NCBI RefSeq assembly: GCF_000633255.1
Contig: NZ_AYMJ01000003.1
Span: 124,001 to 188,000, forward strand
Length of the DNA stretch: 64,000 nucleotides
DNA from: Pseudomonas sp. H1h
GTDB taxonomy: Bacteria > Pseudomonadota > Gammaproteobacteria > Pseudomonadales > Pseudomonadaceae
Reading direction: 5' to 3'
Shown here: positions 26,066 through 37,153 of the stretch, piece by piece
Position numbering within the stretch: position 1 is the first letter of the stretch
Layout: every line of letters begins with the position of its first letter
Notes under the pieces: generated by a model
Told to the model about the DNA's origin: nothing
Seen by the model: the letters and a program-made list of their open reading frames with translations, nothing else
The model's database searches: none
Position numbers and translations under genes: made by a program

Positions 26066-27595
26066 ATGAGCAATAACGCCTCTTTCACGCCGCCCAGCCT
26101 GTTGCTCAGCACCATCGGCCTGTCGCTGGCGACGTTCATGCAAGTGCTCGATACCACCATTGCCAACGTGGCCCTGCCGACGATTTCCGGCAACCTGGGG
26201 GTGAGTTCGGAGCAGGGCACCTGGGTGATCACCTCGTTCGCCGTGAGTAACGCCATTGCGCTGCCGCTGACCGGTTGGCTCAGTCGGCGTTTCGGCGAAG
26301 TGAAGCTGTTTCTGTGGGCCACCATTCTGTTTGTGCTGGCCTCGTTCCTCTGCGGTATTTCCACGTCGATGCCGGAACTGATCGGCTTCCGCGTACTGCA
26401 AGGCCTGGTGGCCGGGCCGCTGTACCCGATGACGCAAACCCTGTTGATCGCCGTGTATCCACCGGCGAGGCGCGGGATGGCGTTGGCGTTGTTGGCGATG
26501 GTCACGGTGGTGGCGCCGATTGCAGGTCCCATTCTCGGTGGCTGGATTACTGACAGCTACAGCTGGCCGTGGATCTTCTTCATCAACGTGCCGATCGGCA
26601 TCTTTGCGGTGATGGTGGTGCGCTCGCAACTGGCCAAGCGCCCAGTGGAAACCAGTCGCCAGCCGATGGATTACGTTGGCCTGATCTCGCTGATCATTGG
26701 TGTGGGTGCGTTGCAGATCATCCTCGACAAGGGCAATGACCTGGACTGGTTCGAATCGAACTTCATCATCATCGGTGCGGCGATTTCGGTGATTGCGCTG
26801 GCGGTGTTCATTATCTGGGAAATGACCGACAAACATCCGGTGGTCAACCTGCGATTGTTCGCTCACCGCAACTTCCGCATCGGCACGCTGGTGCTGGTGT
26901 TGGGTTACGCCGGGTTCTTCGGCATCAACCTGATCCTGCCGCAGTGGTTGCAAACCCAGATGGGCTACACCGCGACCTGGGCCGGTCTCGCCGTGGCGCC
27001 AATCGGTATCCTGCCGGTATTGCTGTCGCCGTTTGTCGGCAAGTACGCGCACAAGTTCGACCTGCGTCTGCTGGCCGGGCTGGCGTTCCTGGCGATTGGC
27101 CTGAGCTGCTTCATGCGGGCCGAGTTCACCAACGAGGTGGACTTCCAGCACATCGCCCTGGTGCAACTGTTCATGGGGATTGGCGTGGCGCTGTTCTTCA
27201 TGCCGACCCTGAGCATCCTGATGTCGGACCTGCCGCCGAGCCAGATCGCCGATGGCGCCGGCCTGGCAACCTTCCTGCGGACCCTGGGCGGCAGTTTTGC
27301 CGCATCGCTGACCACGTGGATCTGGATTCGCCGCGCCGATCAGCACCATGCGTACATGAGCGAAAGCATCAGCACCTTCGAGCCGGCGACCCGCGATACC
27401 TTGAATCATTTAGGCGGGGCGAGCCAATCGGCTTACGCGCAGATGGACCAGATCCTCACCAGCCAGGCGTACATGCTCTCCACCGTGGATTACTTCACGT
27501 TGTTGGGTTGGGGGTTCATGGGGCTGATTCTGATTGTGTGGCTGGCGAAACCGCCGTTTGCTGCAAAAGCAGGCCCGGCCGCTTCCGGGCACTGA
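26066..27595 (+). CDS. EmrB-type multidrug transporter (MFS, DHA2 family, 14 TM)
   Basis: 509 residues from the ATG at 26066 (AGGATTCAC upstream). The DHA2 motif LDTTIANVALPTISGNLG (about 27-44) and the motif-A region WLSRRFGEVK are present, and hydrophobicity indicates 14 helices. It uses proton motive force to export hydrophobic drugs or metabolites through the partner MFP and outer-membrane factor. It is the last gene of the MarR-controlled operon. Confidence 0.93.
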   Translation: MSNNASFTPPSLLLSTIGLSLATFMQVLDTTIANVALPTISGNLGVSSEQGTWVITSFAVSNAIALPLTGWLSRRFGEVKLFLWATILFVLASFLCGISTSMPELIGFRVLQGLVAGPLYPMTQTLLIAVYPPARRGMALALLAMVTVVAPIAGPILGGWITDSYSWPWIFFINVPIGIFAVMVVRSQLAKRPVETSRQPMDYVGLISLIIGVGALQIILDKGNDLDWFESNFIIIGAAISVIALAVFIIWEMTDKHPVVNLRLFAHRNFRIGTLVLVLGYAGFFGINLILPQWLQTQMGYTATWAGLAVAPIGILPVLLSPFVGKYAHKFDLRLLAGLAFLAIGLSCFMRAEFTNEVDFQHIALVQLFMGIGVALFFMPTLSILMSDLPPSQIADGAGLATFLRTLGGSFAASLTTWIWIRRADQHHAYMSESISTFEPATRDTLNHLGGASQSAYAQMDQILTSQAYMLSTVDYFTLLGWGFMGLILIVWLAKPPFAAKAGPAASGH

Positions 27596-27611
27596 CCTGC
27601 AACACGATCAA

Positions 27612-27705
27612 ATGTGGGAGCGAGCCTGCTCGCGAATGCAGTGTGTCATTCAGCACTGAAGTGCCTGACACAACACTTTCGCGAGCAGGCTCGCTCCCAC
27701 ATTTG
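27612..27705. repeat. REP pair between emrB-like gene and lpxH
   Basis: TGTGGGAGCGAGCCTGCTCGCGAATGC and its inverted partner between convergent genes; it may act as a bidirectional transcript end. Confidence 0.9.
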
Positions 27706-27720
27706 TTTTGTGCCTGGGTT

Positions 27721-28473
27721 TTAGATTGACGGGGCGGGTAGGGCTGGAGGCGGGGCAAAATCGAACGGCGCCAGGGCAAACCCGTTCTCATCCACCTGCA
27801 ACGCCCATCCCTGACGATCCCAATCCCCCAGTACAATCCGCTTCGCCGCCTGCTCGCCGAGCTGCAGTTTGTGAATCGCCGGGCGGTGGGTGTGGCCGTG
27901 AATCAGGGTTTTCACCCGGTATTGCTGCATGAGCCGCGGAATCTCTTCCGGGGTGACATCAACAATGTCATTGGCCTTCATCCGTACCTGCGCCCGGCTT
28001 TCGCTGCGCAGCTTGCGCGCCAGTTTGTGGCGGGTGCTCAGGGGCAAATGGCGCAGGATGAACAGGGTGATCGGGTTGCGCAGGTAGCGACGCAGCTTCA
28101 TGTAGCCGACGTCGCGCGTGCACAGGCTGTCGCCGTGCATCAGCAATACCGGTTCGCCGTAAAACTGCACGACACTCGGGTCTTTCAACAGCGTACAGCC
28201 GGCCGCTTTGCAGAAGGCCTTGCCGAGCAGGAAGTCGCGATTGCCGTGCATCAGAAAGATGGCCGTGCCGCTGTCGCTCAATTCGCGCAGGGCCTGGCAG
28301 ATGGAGCGCTGGAAGGGCGTCATGGCATCGTCCCCAATCCACGCTTCGAAAAAGTCGCCGAGGATGTACAACGCACTCGCCGAGCGGGCGCGTCCGGCGA
28401 GCAAATCCAGAAACGCCCGGGTAATGTCCGGGCGCTCCTCTTCCAGATGCAAGTCTGAAATCAGCAATATCAC
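27721..28473 (-). CDS. lpxH: UDP-2,3-diacylglucosamine diphosphatase
   Basis: 250 residues. It hydrolyses UDP-2,3-diacylglucosamine to lipid X in lipid A synthesis at the inner-membrane face. Metallophosphoesterase motifs are complete: [11 protein letters not shown] (Asp7, His9), [31 protein letters not shown] and the terminal [11 protein letters not shown]. Its ATG overlaps the ppiB stop by four bases, as in other pseudomonads. Confidence 0.95.
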   Translation of the reverse strand: MILLISDLHLEEERPDITRAFLDLLAGRARSASALYILGDFFEAWIGDDAMTPFQRSICQALRELSDSGTAIFLMHGNRDFLLGKAFCKAAGCTLLKDPSVVQFYGEPVLLMHGDSLCTRDVGYMKLRRYLRNPITLFILRHLPLSTRHKLARKLRSESRAQVRMKANDIVDVTPEEIPRLMQQYRVKTLIHGHTHRPAIHKLQLGEQAAKRIVLGDWDRQGWALQVDENGFALAPFDFAPPPALPAPSI

Positions 28474-28976
28474 GCTTCGATGATCTCGGCTTTCTCGATG
28501 ATCACGTCGTCTTTCGGTACGTCCTGGTGGCCAGCCTTGGAGGTGGTCGCAACGCCTTCGATCTTGTCGACAACCTCGGTGCCTGCAACGACTTTACCGA
28601 ACACGGCGTAGCCCCAGCCCTGAGCGGTCTTGGCGGTGTGGTTGAGGAAGCTGTTGTTGGTGGCGTTGATGAAGAACTGTGCCGAGGCCGAATGCGGGTC
28701 CATGGTACGCGCCATGGCCAGGGTGTACTTCTCGTTCTTCAGGCCGTTGTCGGCTTCGTTCTGGATGCTCGGGCGCTTGTCTTTCTTTTCCTGCATGCCA
28801 GGCTCGAAACCGCCGCCCTGGATCATGAAACCCTTGATCACGCGGTGGAATACCACGTTTTCGTAGTGACCGTTTTTAACGTATTCGAGGAAGTTGGCAG
28901 CGGTGATCGGCGCTTTTTCCGCGTCCAGTTCGATGACGATGTCGCCGTAGTTGGTGGTCAGTTTGACTTGAGTCAT
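28470..28976 (-). CDS. ppiB: Peptidyl-prolyl cis-trans isomerase B (cyclophilin)
   Basis: 168 residues, no signal peptide, so cytoplasmic. Cyclophilin motifs are visible: [19 protein letters not shown] with the catalytic Arg, [20 protein letters not shown], and [18 protein letters not shown]. It is translationally coupled to lpxH and divergent from glnS across 267 bp. Confidence 0.95.
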   Translation of the reverse strand: MTQVKLTTNYGDIVIELDAEKAPITAANFLEYVKNGHYENVVFHRVIKGFMIQGGGFEPGMQEKKDKRPSIQNEADNGLKNEKYTLAMARTMDPHSASAQFFINATNNSFLNHTAKTAQGWGYAVFGKVVAGTEVVDKIEGVATTSKAGHQDVPKDDVIIEKAEIIEA

Positions 28977-29243
28977 GATCGGTGCTCTTTTTCAATGAAG
29001 CATTTTATAAAGAATTCGTGATTCTGGGACATTCAGCCCCACAACCGGTTCAGCCTGCTTGGGCCAAGGAGCGCAGTTTAGCGTGACAGGCGCGAATTTC
29101 GAGGCTGTTTTTCAAATCCCGGCGATTAAATGCGCTCCTTTATAAGCCGCGCTCTGTCAGCCCCTTGACAGCATCGGCTATGATAGCGGCTTTGTTTTGT
29201 CTGGCCCCCTTTGCGGCCGCGCACATGTAAGTCAAGGATCCTA

Positions 29244-30944
<1,701 letters not shown>

Positions 30945-30966
30945 TTCTGCGTCAAGGAAATTTAAA

Positions 30967-32349
30967 GTGCTGACGATCTACAACACGCTCACCAAGAGCA
31001 AAGAAGTCTTCAAGCCGCTGGATGGCAACAAGGTGCGCATGTACGTCTGCGGGATGACCGTGTACGACTACTGCCACCTGGGCCACGGCCGCAGCATGGT
31101 CGCGTTCGATCTGGTGACCCGCTGGTTGCGGTTCAGCGGTTATGACCTGACCTACGTGCGCAACATCACCGACATCGACGACAAGATCATCAACCGGGCC
31201 AACGAGAACGGCGAGTCGTTCGACGCGTTGACCGAGCGCATGATCGCGGCGATGCACGAAGACGAAGCGCGCCTGAACATCAAGAAGCCGGACATGGAGC
31301 CGCGCGCCACGGATCACATTCCGGGCATGCACGCGATGATCCAGACCCTGATCGACAAGGGTTACGCCTACGCCCCGGGCAATGGCGACGTGTACTACCG
31401 CGTCGGCAAGTTCATGGGCTACGGCAAGCTGTCGCGCAAGAAGATCGAAGACCTGCGCATCGGTGCGCGAATCGAGGTCGACGAGGCGAAGGAAGATCCG
31501 CTGGACTTCGTGCTGTGGAAAGGCGTCAAGCCGGGCGAGCCGAGCTGGGAATCGCCGTGGGGCGCCGGGCGTCCGGGCTGGCACATCGAGTGCTCGGTGA
31601 TGTCCACCTGCTGCCTGGGTGAGACTTTCGACATTCATGGTGGCGGCAGCGACCTGGAATTCCCGCACCACGAAAACGAAATCGCCCAGAGCGAAGCGGC
31701 CACCGGCAAGACCTACGCCAACGCGTGGATGCATTGCGGCATGATCCGTATCAATGGCGAGAAGATGTCCAAGTCCTTGAACAACTTCTTCACCATTCGC
31801 GACGTGCTCGACAAGTACCACCCGGAAGTCGTGCGTTACCTGCTGGTGTCGAGCCACTACCGCAGCGCGATCAACTACTCGGAAGACAACCTCAAGGACG
31901 CCAAGGGCGCACTCGAGCGTTTCTACCACGCGTTGAAAGGCCTGCCGAACGTTGCGCCGGCTGGCGGTGAAGCGTTCGTCGAGCGTTTCACTACGGTGAT
32001 GAACGACGACTTCGGCACGCCCGAAGCCTGCGCCGTGCTGTTCGAGATGGTGCGTGAGATCAACCGTCTGCGCGAGAGCGATCTCGATGCAGCGGCCGGT
32101 CTGGCGGCGCGTCTGAAAGAACTGGCGAGCGTGCTGGGTGTGTTGCAACTGGAAGCCGACGACTTCCTGCAGGCCGGCGCCGAAGGGCGTGTCGATGCAG
32201 CCGAAGTCGACGCGCTGATCGCTGCACGTCTGGCGGCTCGGGCTGGTAAAGACTGGGCCGAATCCGACCGCCTCCGCGACCAGCTCACCGCCATGGGCGT
32301 GGTACTGGAAGACGGCAAGGGCGGCACGACCTGGCGTCTGGCTGACTGA
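30967..32349 (+). CDS. cysS: Cysteinyl-tRNA synthetase (GTG start)
   Basis: 460 residues, the standard length, from the GTG at 30967 with CAAGGAAA about 8 bp upstream. It is a class I enzyme with HLGH (37-40), KMSKSLNNF (about 266) and the zinc ligands Cys28, CSVMSTC, HGGGSDL and HHENE. The upstream in-frame extension to 30925 lies inside glnS and is unlikely. It forms a glnS-cysS pair ended by the terminator at 32365. Confidence 0.96.
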   Translation: MLTIYNTLTKSKEVFKPLDGNKVRMYVCGMTVYDYCHLGHGRSMVAFDLVTRWLRFSGYDLTYVRNITDIDDKIINRANENGESFDALTERMIAAMHEDEARLNIKKPDMEPRATDHIPGMHAMIQTLIDKGYAYAPGNGDVYYRVGKFMGYGKLSRKKIEDLRIGARIEVDEAKEDPLDFVLWKGVKPGEPSWESPWGAGRPGWHIECSVMSTCCLGETFDIHGGGSDLEFPHHENEIAQSEAATGKTYANAWMHCGMIRINGEKMSKSLNNFFTIRDVLDKYHPEVVRYLLVSSHYRSAINYSEDNLKDAKGALERFYHALKGLPNVAPAGGEAFVERFTTVMNDDFGTPEACAVLFEMVREINRLRESDLDAAAGLAARLKELASVLGVLQLEADDFLQAGAEGRVDAAEVDALIAARLAARAGKDWAESDRLRDQLTAMGVVLEDGKGGTTWRLAD

Positions 32350-32364
32350 CTGCTGTGAGTGCTA

Positions 32365-32399
32365 CAAACAAAACCCGCCTTGTGCGGGTTTTTGTTTTT
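32365..32399 (+). terminator. Terminator after cysS
   Basis: AAACAAAACCCGC-CTTGT-GCGGGTTTTTGTTTTT, a GC stem flanked by A and T runs. Confidence 0.9.
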
Positions 32400-32521
32400 C
32401 TGCTGTTCAGGCGGTGGTTGCTTTTGCTCTGCGCGTAGGTCTTGATGTCTGACGCGGCCAACATGGGCTGCAGCCCTTGCAGCGGGATGCTGGTCGGCGA
32501 CGTTTATGGAATGGAGACATC

Positions 32522-33730
32522 ATGGCAAACCACTATCGCGAACTCCTGACAACTCCTGGTGCAACGGGGTTGGTGCTCGCGAGCGCTATCGCGCGATTGC
32601 CGCAGGCGATGATCGGCATTGGCATCATTACCATGCTCGTGGAGCAAACGGGTGTCTACTGGCTGGCCGGTGCAGTCGCCGGTACGTTTACCCTCGCCAA
32701 CGCACTGATCGGCCCGTACATCTCGAAACTGGTTGATCAGCGTGGCCAAAGCCGTGTGCTGCCTGTCGTGACGACGTTCAGCATTGGCATGTTGCTGGCG
32801 CTGATCAGCGCCGTCTACATGAGGGCGCCGGCGGCATTGCTTTTCGTTCTGGCGGCATTGGCCGGGACAATGCCAAGCATGCCGTCGATGATCAGGGCCC
32901 GCTGGACACAATTGTTCCGGGGCAAACCGCAGCTGCACACGGCGTTCTCTCTGGATACGGTGCTGACCGAGCTCGCTTATATCATTGGCCCGCCACTGGC
33001 GATCGGCCTGAGCGTGAGCTTTTTCGCCGAAGCCGGGCCGCTTGTCGCGGTCGCGTTGCTGGCCGTCGGAGTGACGGCGTTTCTCCTGCAACGCCAGACT
33101 GAACCCCAGGTTGTCGTGGGTCATGCGAGGCATACGGGCTCAACCCTGCGGATTCCCGGCGTTCCGACCATCGTGCTGGCGCTGTTGGCGATGGGCGCAA
33201 TCGGCGGCTCAATCGATGTCGCCGTTGTAGCCTTCGCCAATGCGCAAGACTGGCCTGCTTCTGCGACCTTCATTCTCGCCGCCTATGCGTTCGGATCGCT
33301 GGTGGCGGGCCTGACGTTCGGTGCCTTGAGGGTTTCCCTGCCAATCGAAAAACAGTTCTTTATCGGCATACTGGTCACGGCCATCACAGGCGTATTACCG
33401 ATGTTTTCTCCTGACGTTTATGTCCTCTCGGCGATGCTGTTTATTGCCGGCATATCGTTTGCACCCACAATGGTCGTGGTCATGAAGCTGGGGACGATCA
33501 TCATCCCACCGTCAAGGATCACCGAAGGGCTGACATGGATGACCACCGGCATCAGCATCGGGGTGGCGCTTGGCGGCATGCTGGCGGGGTTGATCATCGA
33601 TGCCTGCGGCGCTCGGGCAGGGTTTGGCGTATCGATTTTTGCGGGATTGGTGATGGTGTCGGTAGTGCTGATCGGGCTGCGTACATTGAGTGCCGTTTCA
33701 ACCAGGAGTGTTGAGTCGGCTTACCCGTAA
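32522..33730 (+). CDS. Major facilitator superfamily transporter
   Basis: 402 residues from the ATG at 32522 (GGAGACATC upstream), with about 12 hydrophobic helices. The loop 2-3 region is ISKLVDQRGQSRVLPV, a divergent version of the MFS signature. It is probably an exporter, but no substrate is indicated. Terminators bound it on both sides, so it is monocistronic. Confidence 0.85.
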   Translation: MANHYRELLTTPGATGLVLASAIARLPQAMIGIGIITMLVEQTGVYWLAGAVAGTFTLANALIGPYISKLVDQRGQSRVLPVVTTFSIGMLLALISAVYMRAPAALLFVLAALAGTMPSMPSMIRARWTQLFRGKPQLHTAFSLDTVLTELAYIIGPPLAIGLSVSFFAEAGPLVAVALLAVGVTAFLLQRQTEPQVVVGHARHTGSTLRIPGVPTIVLALLAMGAIGGSIDVAVVAFANAQDWPASATFILAAYAFGSLVAGLTFGALRVSLPIEKQFFIGILVTAITGVLPMFSPDVYVLSAMLFIAGISFAPTMVVVMKLGTIIIPPSRITEGLTWMTTGISIGVALGGMLAGLIIDACGARAGFGVSIFAGLVMVSVVLIGLRTLSAVSTRSVESAYP

Positions 33731-33752
33731 TGTGCTGTGTGCACAGGCATTA

Positions 33753-33787
33753 AAAACAAAACCCGCCAAGTGCGGGTTTTGTTTTTC
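33753..33787. terminator. Bidirectional terminator between the MFS gene and uppP
   Basis: AAAAACAAAACCCGC-CAAGT-GCGGGTTTTGTTTTT, symmetrical A and T tails between convergent genes. Its sequence is almost a copy of the cysS terminator. Confidence 0.9.
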
Positions 33788-33796
33788 TCGCTCAAA

Positions 33797-34669
33797 TCAA
33801 CTCAACAGCCCGGTACTGACCGCAACGATCAGGAAAATCCCCAGCACTGCGCGGTAGATGACAAATGGCCAGGTGGAGAACTTCTCCAGAAAGCGCATCA
33901 GGCCCCAGATCGCAAAGAACGCGGAGATGCTGGCGATCACCAGACCGAATATCAGATGCCCCCAGACTGAGGCGGGAAGGTCGGCATGGAACAGCACCCA
34001 CAGCTCTTTCAGGCCCGCGAGCGCAATCGCCGGCAAACCCAGCAGGAACGAGAAGCGCGCCGCTTCTTCACGTTTGAAGTTGAGGAACAGTGCCGCCGTC
34101 AGCGTCGACCCGGAGCGCGACACCCCGGGAATCAGCGCGCCGATCTGCGCAATGCCGACGATCAGCGCATCACGCAGGCGCATTTCGCTCACCGTGCGGC
34201 GATGCCGGCAGGTGAGCTCGGCCGCAGCCAGCAGAATCGCCATGACCACGCAGGAGATCCCGATCACCATCAGTCCGCGCAGGGGCGAGTTGCAGGCATT
34301 GAGCGTCGAAGACAACGCTATGCCGGCGATACCGATGGGAATGGTTGCCAGCACGATGGCCACCGCGAGGATGAACCACTGATTGTTGAAGTCACGTTGA
34401 CGCACTGCCTCGACGCTGCCGCCCACCACCTGCCTGACGTCACGCCAGAAATAACTGACCACTGCGGCCAGCGCTGCGAGCTGCATGGCAGCGGAAAACG
34501 CCGAGCCCGGATCCGGCCAGCCGAGCAGGGCCGGGACGATGCGCATGTGCGCGGTGGAGGAAACAGGCAGCAGCTCAGTGATGCCTTGAATGATGCCGAG
34601 GATGCCGATCTGCAGGTAGTCCAGAGAGGCAAAGCCGATATCAAGGCCGGTAGAACAGATGTTGGTCAA
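33797..34669 (-). CDS. uppP: Undecaprenyl-diphosphate phosphatase (BacA/UppP)
   Basis: 290 residues, about eight membrane helices. It dephosphorylates C55-PP to regenerate the lipid carrier for peptidoglycan and other surface polymers, and is associated with bacitracin resistance. Both signature motifs are present: GIIQGITELLPVSSTAHM (about 25-42) and GVSRSGSTLTAAL (about 186-198). A start a few codons further in is possible because the N-terminal MTNICSTGLDIGF is atypical. Confidence 0.93.
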   Translation of the reverse strand: MTNICSTGLDIGFASLDYLQIGILGIIQGITELLPVSSTAHMRIVPALLGWPDPGSAFSAAMQLAALAAVVSYFWRDVRQVVGGSVEAVRQRDFNNQWFILAVAIVLATIPIGIAGIALSSTLNACNSPLRGLMVIGISCVVMAILLAAAELTCRHRRTVSEMRLRDALIVGIAQIGALIPGVSRSGSTLTAALFLNFKREEAARFSFLLGLPAIALAGLKELWVLFHADLPASVWGHLIFGLVIASISAFFAIWGLMRFLEKFSTWPFVIYRAVLGIFLIVAVSTGLLS

Positions 34670-34808
34670 AGCACTTATCCTGTGAGAATCAGGAGGAGGG
34701 AGGTGTCTGGATCAAAGGCATGGCGAAAAGCTGAAACATTTCGTCACAGTCTAGTCGGTTCGGTCAATGGGGGCGGATTGATAGTTGTGTGGTGACGGGG
34801 CTGGCGAC

Positions 34809-34906
34809 TTCGCGAGCAAGCCCGCTCCCACACTGGATTTTGGGCATGTCTGACTTTTGTGTACGACACTCCTCCCCTGTGGGTGCGGGCTTGCTCGCGA
34901 AGAGGC
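34809..34906. repeat. REP pair upstream of uppP, downstream of the sigma-54 activator gene
   Basis: CTTCGCGAGCAAGCCCGCTCCCACA and CTGTGGGTGCGGGCTTGCTCGCGAAG, inverted. Confidence 0.9.
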
Positions 34907-34922
34907 CGGTTCAGCCACCCTG

Positions 34923-36770
34923 TCACTCAGCCTGACGCAAGCGCTTGTAGAGGGTATTGCGACTCACCCCCAGCCGCCGCGCCAAATGCGAAATATTCCC
35001 CCCAGCCGCCAACAACTCACGGTTCAACGCCTCGCCATCATTCAGATCAACCCCCAGCGGCTGCGCCACCTCCACCGGTTCCATCTCCAGATCGACAAAA
35101 AAATCATCCGGCAAATGCTCCGGTCGCACCGGTTGTTCCTCGGCCATCGCCAGTGCCACCTGCATCACGCTGCTGACCTGACGCAGATTGCCCGGCCACG
35201 GATGCCGGCTGAACAGCTCCAGCACCTCGCGGCTCAGGCCGGCCCATTGCGTCGGTTCGCGATGCTGCTCCCACAGGCGTTTGAACAACGCTTGCTTGTC
35301 ACTGCGTTCGCGTAACGGTGGCAATTCCAGGGTCAGGCCGCCAATGCGGTAATACAGGTCCTCGCGAAACCGCCCCAATTGCACTTGCTCGCGCAGCGAA
35401 CGGTTGGTCGCCGAAATGATCCGCAGGTCTACCGGGAACAAGTCGCTGCTGCCCACCGGCTGCACGCAGCGCTCCTGCAACACCCGCAGCAGCCGTGCCT
35501 GAGTCGGCAGCGGCATGTCACCGATTTCGTCAAGAAACAGCGTGCCTTTATCAGCCTTGCGGATCAGGCCGATGCTGCCTTTCTGGTTGGCGCCGGTGAA
35601 TGCGCCTTTCTCATAACCGAACAGCTCCGACTCCACCAGTTCGGCGGGGATCGCCGCGCAGTTGACGGCAATGAATGCCTGTTTGCTGCGCGAGCTGGCT
35701 TGATGCAGGGCTTTGACGAAGACTTCCTTGCCGACCCCGGTTTCGCCGTGGATCAGCAACGGGATGTCTTTTTCCAGCAGCCTTTCGGCCTGGCGCACGG
35801 CTTTTTCCACGCGGCTGTCGCCGAAGTGCAGGGCGTTGAGGCTGATCGCCCCCGGCACCGTGGCAGGCGTTGGCGCGGATTTCGGTTCGGCAAAGATTCG
35901 AGGCTGAACCGGCGCCTGTTTCGGTCGCTTCAACAAGCACTGGAAGCGGTTGCGTCCAGCGGTCTGTAGAGCGAAGGGCAAGCCGTCGGGCTGGTTCATC
36001 AGTTCCAGCAGCGACACATTGAACAGGCTTTCGACACTGACCCGCGACAGGCGCACACCGAGCAGATTGTCCGCCCGGCGATTGGCCGAGAGCACCTGAC
36101 CGCTCTCATCGAAAATCAACAACCCGGCCCATTGACTGTCGAGGTTGTTCAACCCTGTATTGAAGGTCAGTTGAAAGTGCTGACCGTGGAACAGGTTGAG
36201 GATCAGCCGGTTTTCCACGGTCTGGCTCATCATCTTGACCATGCCCAACGTGTGCGAGGGCGGCAGGTAGCTGTCGCTGGACACGTCGAGCACCGCGATG
36301 ACCTTGCGCTCGGCGTCGAAAATCGGTGCGGCGGAACCGGTCATGAACCGGTTGGCCTTGAGGAAATGCTCATCGTGCTCGATGTGCACCGCTTGTTCGC
36401 AGGCCAGTGCGGTGCCGATCGCGTTGGTGCCGCTGGCGCGTTCCATCCAGCTCGCCCCGGCGCTGAATCCTCGGGCCAGGTTCGGTTCGATAAAACGCTG
36501 GGTACCCCACGACGTCAGCACCTGGCCCTGATTGTCGGCGAGCATGATCAGGCAATTGGAGTTGCTCAGGATGTTCTCGTAGTACGGCAGCACTTCCTGA
36601 TGGGTGGTTTGCACCAATGAGTGATGACGGTCGAGCAACTGCGCGATGCCGGCGGCAGGCAATTGATCGAAGGCCGGAGCGCTTTGATGGCTGAGACCGA
36701 AGGCGCGGCAACGTTGCCAGGAGGTCTGGACGAGGGCGTCGTGGGACAGCGGCGGGACAGGTGTGGCCAT
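34923..36770 (-). CDS. Sigma-54-dependent activator, AcoR-like, of the divergent ABC importer
   Basis: 615 residues. The N-terminal region (about 70-190) is a GAF sensor of the AcoR type, followed by a PAS-like segment (about 212-280). The AAA+ domain has Walker A GETGVGKE (342-349), the sigma-54 contact motif GAFTGA (389-394) and Walker B LFLDEIGD (411-418). A Fis-type helix-turn-helix, ISHLARRLGVSRNTLYKRLR, ends the protein. It is divergent from the ABC importer operon, whose promoter is a sigma-54 type preceded by repeated TGTTCA motifs, so that operon is the likely target. The ligand is unknown. Confidence 0.9.
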   Translation of the reverse strand: MATPVPPLSHDALVQTSWQRCRAFGLSHQSAPAFDQLPAAGIAQLLDRHHSLVQTTHQEVLPYYENILSNSNCLIMLADNQGQVLTSWGTQRFIEPNLARGFSAGASWMERASGTNAIGTALACEQAVHIEHDEHFLKANRFMTGSAAPIFDAERKVIAVLDVSSDSYLPPSHTLGMVKMMSQTVENRLILNLFHGQHFQLTFNTGLNNLDSQWAGLLIFDESGQVLSANRRADNLLGVRLSRVSVESLFNVSLLELMNQPDGLPFALQTAGRNRFQCLLKRPKQAPVQPRIFAEPKSAPTPATVPGAISLNALHFGDSRVEKAVRQAERLLEKDIPLLIHGETGVGKEVFVKALHQASSRSKQAFIAVNCAAIPAELVESELFGYEKGAFTGANQKGSIGLIRKADKGTLFLDEIGDMPLPTQARLLRVLQERCVQPVGSSDLFPVDLRIISATNRSLREQVQLGRFREDLYYRIGGLTLELPPLRERSDKQALFKRLWEQHREPTQWAGLSREVLELFSRHPWPGNLRQVSSVMQVALAMAEEQPVRPEHLPDDFFVDLEMEPVEVAQPLGVDLNDGEALNRELLAAGGNISHLARRLGVSRNTLYKRLRQAE

Positions 36771-36838
36771 GGTGGTCAGCCTCTAAAGGGCATTTTTATT
36801 GTTGTTATGGCACTACTTTCAAAAGCTGCACAGACCAA

Positions 36839-36932
36839 AACGGTGGGAGCGGGGTTGCTCGCGAAAGCGGTATATCAGACAGATTCAGATTGGCTGACAC
36901 ACCGCTTTCGCGAGCAAGCCCGCTCCCACACT
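36839..36932. repeat. REP pair between the sigma-54 activator and ABC operon
   Basis: GGTGGGAGCGGGGTTGCTCGCGAAAGCGG and its inverted partner, lying between the activator gene start and the TGTTCA array. Confidence 0.9.
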
Positions 36933-36935
36933 GGA

Positions 36936-37028
36936 TGTTCATTGTTCACGAAATTCGGGCAAAAAGCGTTCATAGAGTGTTGTTCACGATTGTTCATTGT
37001 CAATCGCCCAACTGTTCAAATGTGTTCA
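36936..37028. promoter_or_regulatory. TGTTCA hexamer array, candidate enhancer for the sigma-54 activator
   Basis: Six TGTTCA copies occur in 93 bp at 36936, 36943, 36981, 36991, 37013 and 37023. Two pairs (36981/36991 and 37013/37023) have the form TGTTCA-N4-TGTTCA with a 10-bp period, one helical turn. The array ends 64 bp upstream of the -24 element. Binding by the adjacent Fis-type activator is inference. Confidence 0.75.
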
Positions 37029-37092
37029 GCGATGAATACCCATTTCCCACGTTTTCGGCACTTTTCAAGACAAATCAACCACTTGCCATTTC

Positions 37093-37108
37093 TGGCACGA
37101 ATGTCGCT
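37093..37108 (+). promoter_or_regulatory. Sigma-54 promoter of the ABC importer operon
   Basis: TGGCACGAATGTCGCT matches TGGCACG-N4-TTGCW at all key positions (-24 GG, -12 GC). It lies 46 bp upstream of the first ATPase ATG at 37154. Confidence 0.88.
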
Positions 37109-37153
37109 CTGCTGCACAGGTCGCTTGACTCCAATAATAAAAAAGGCCGAGCC

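Noticed and set aside
29165..29184. TTGACA and TATGAT upstream of glnS as a sigma-70 promoter
   Set aside because: Only 8 bp separate the two hexamers, far below the 16-18 bp required.
32350..32521. tRNA genes after cysS, as found near cysS in P. aeruginosa
   Set aside because: Only a terminator and a short leader are present. No cloverleaf or T-loop GGTTCGAATCC-like sequence was seen.
36761..37153. N-terminal extension of the first ABC ATPase
   Set aside because: It runs through the REP pair, the TGTTCA array and the sigma-54 promoter. The ATG at 37154 gives the normal family start.
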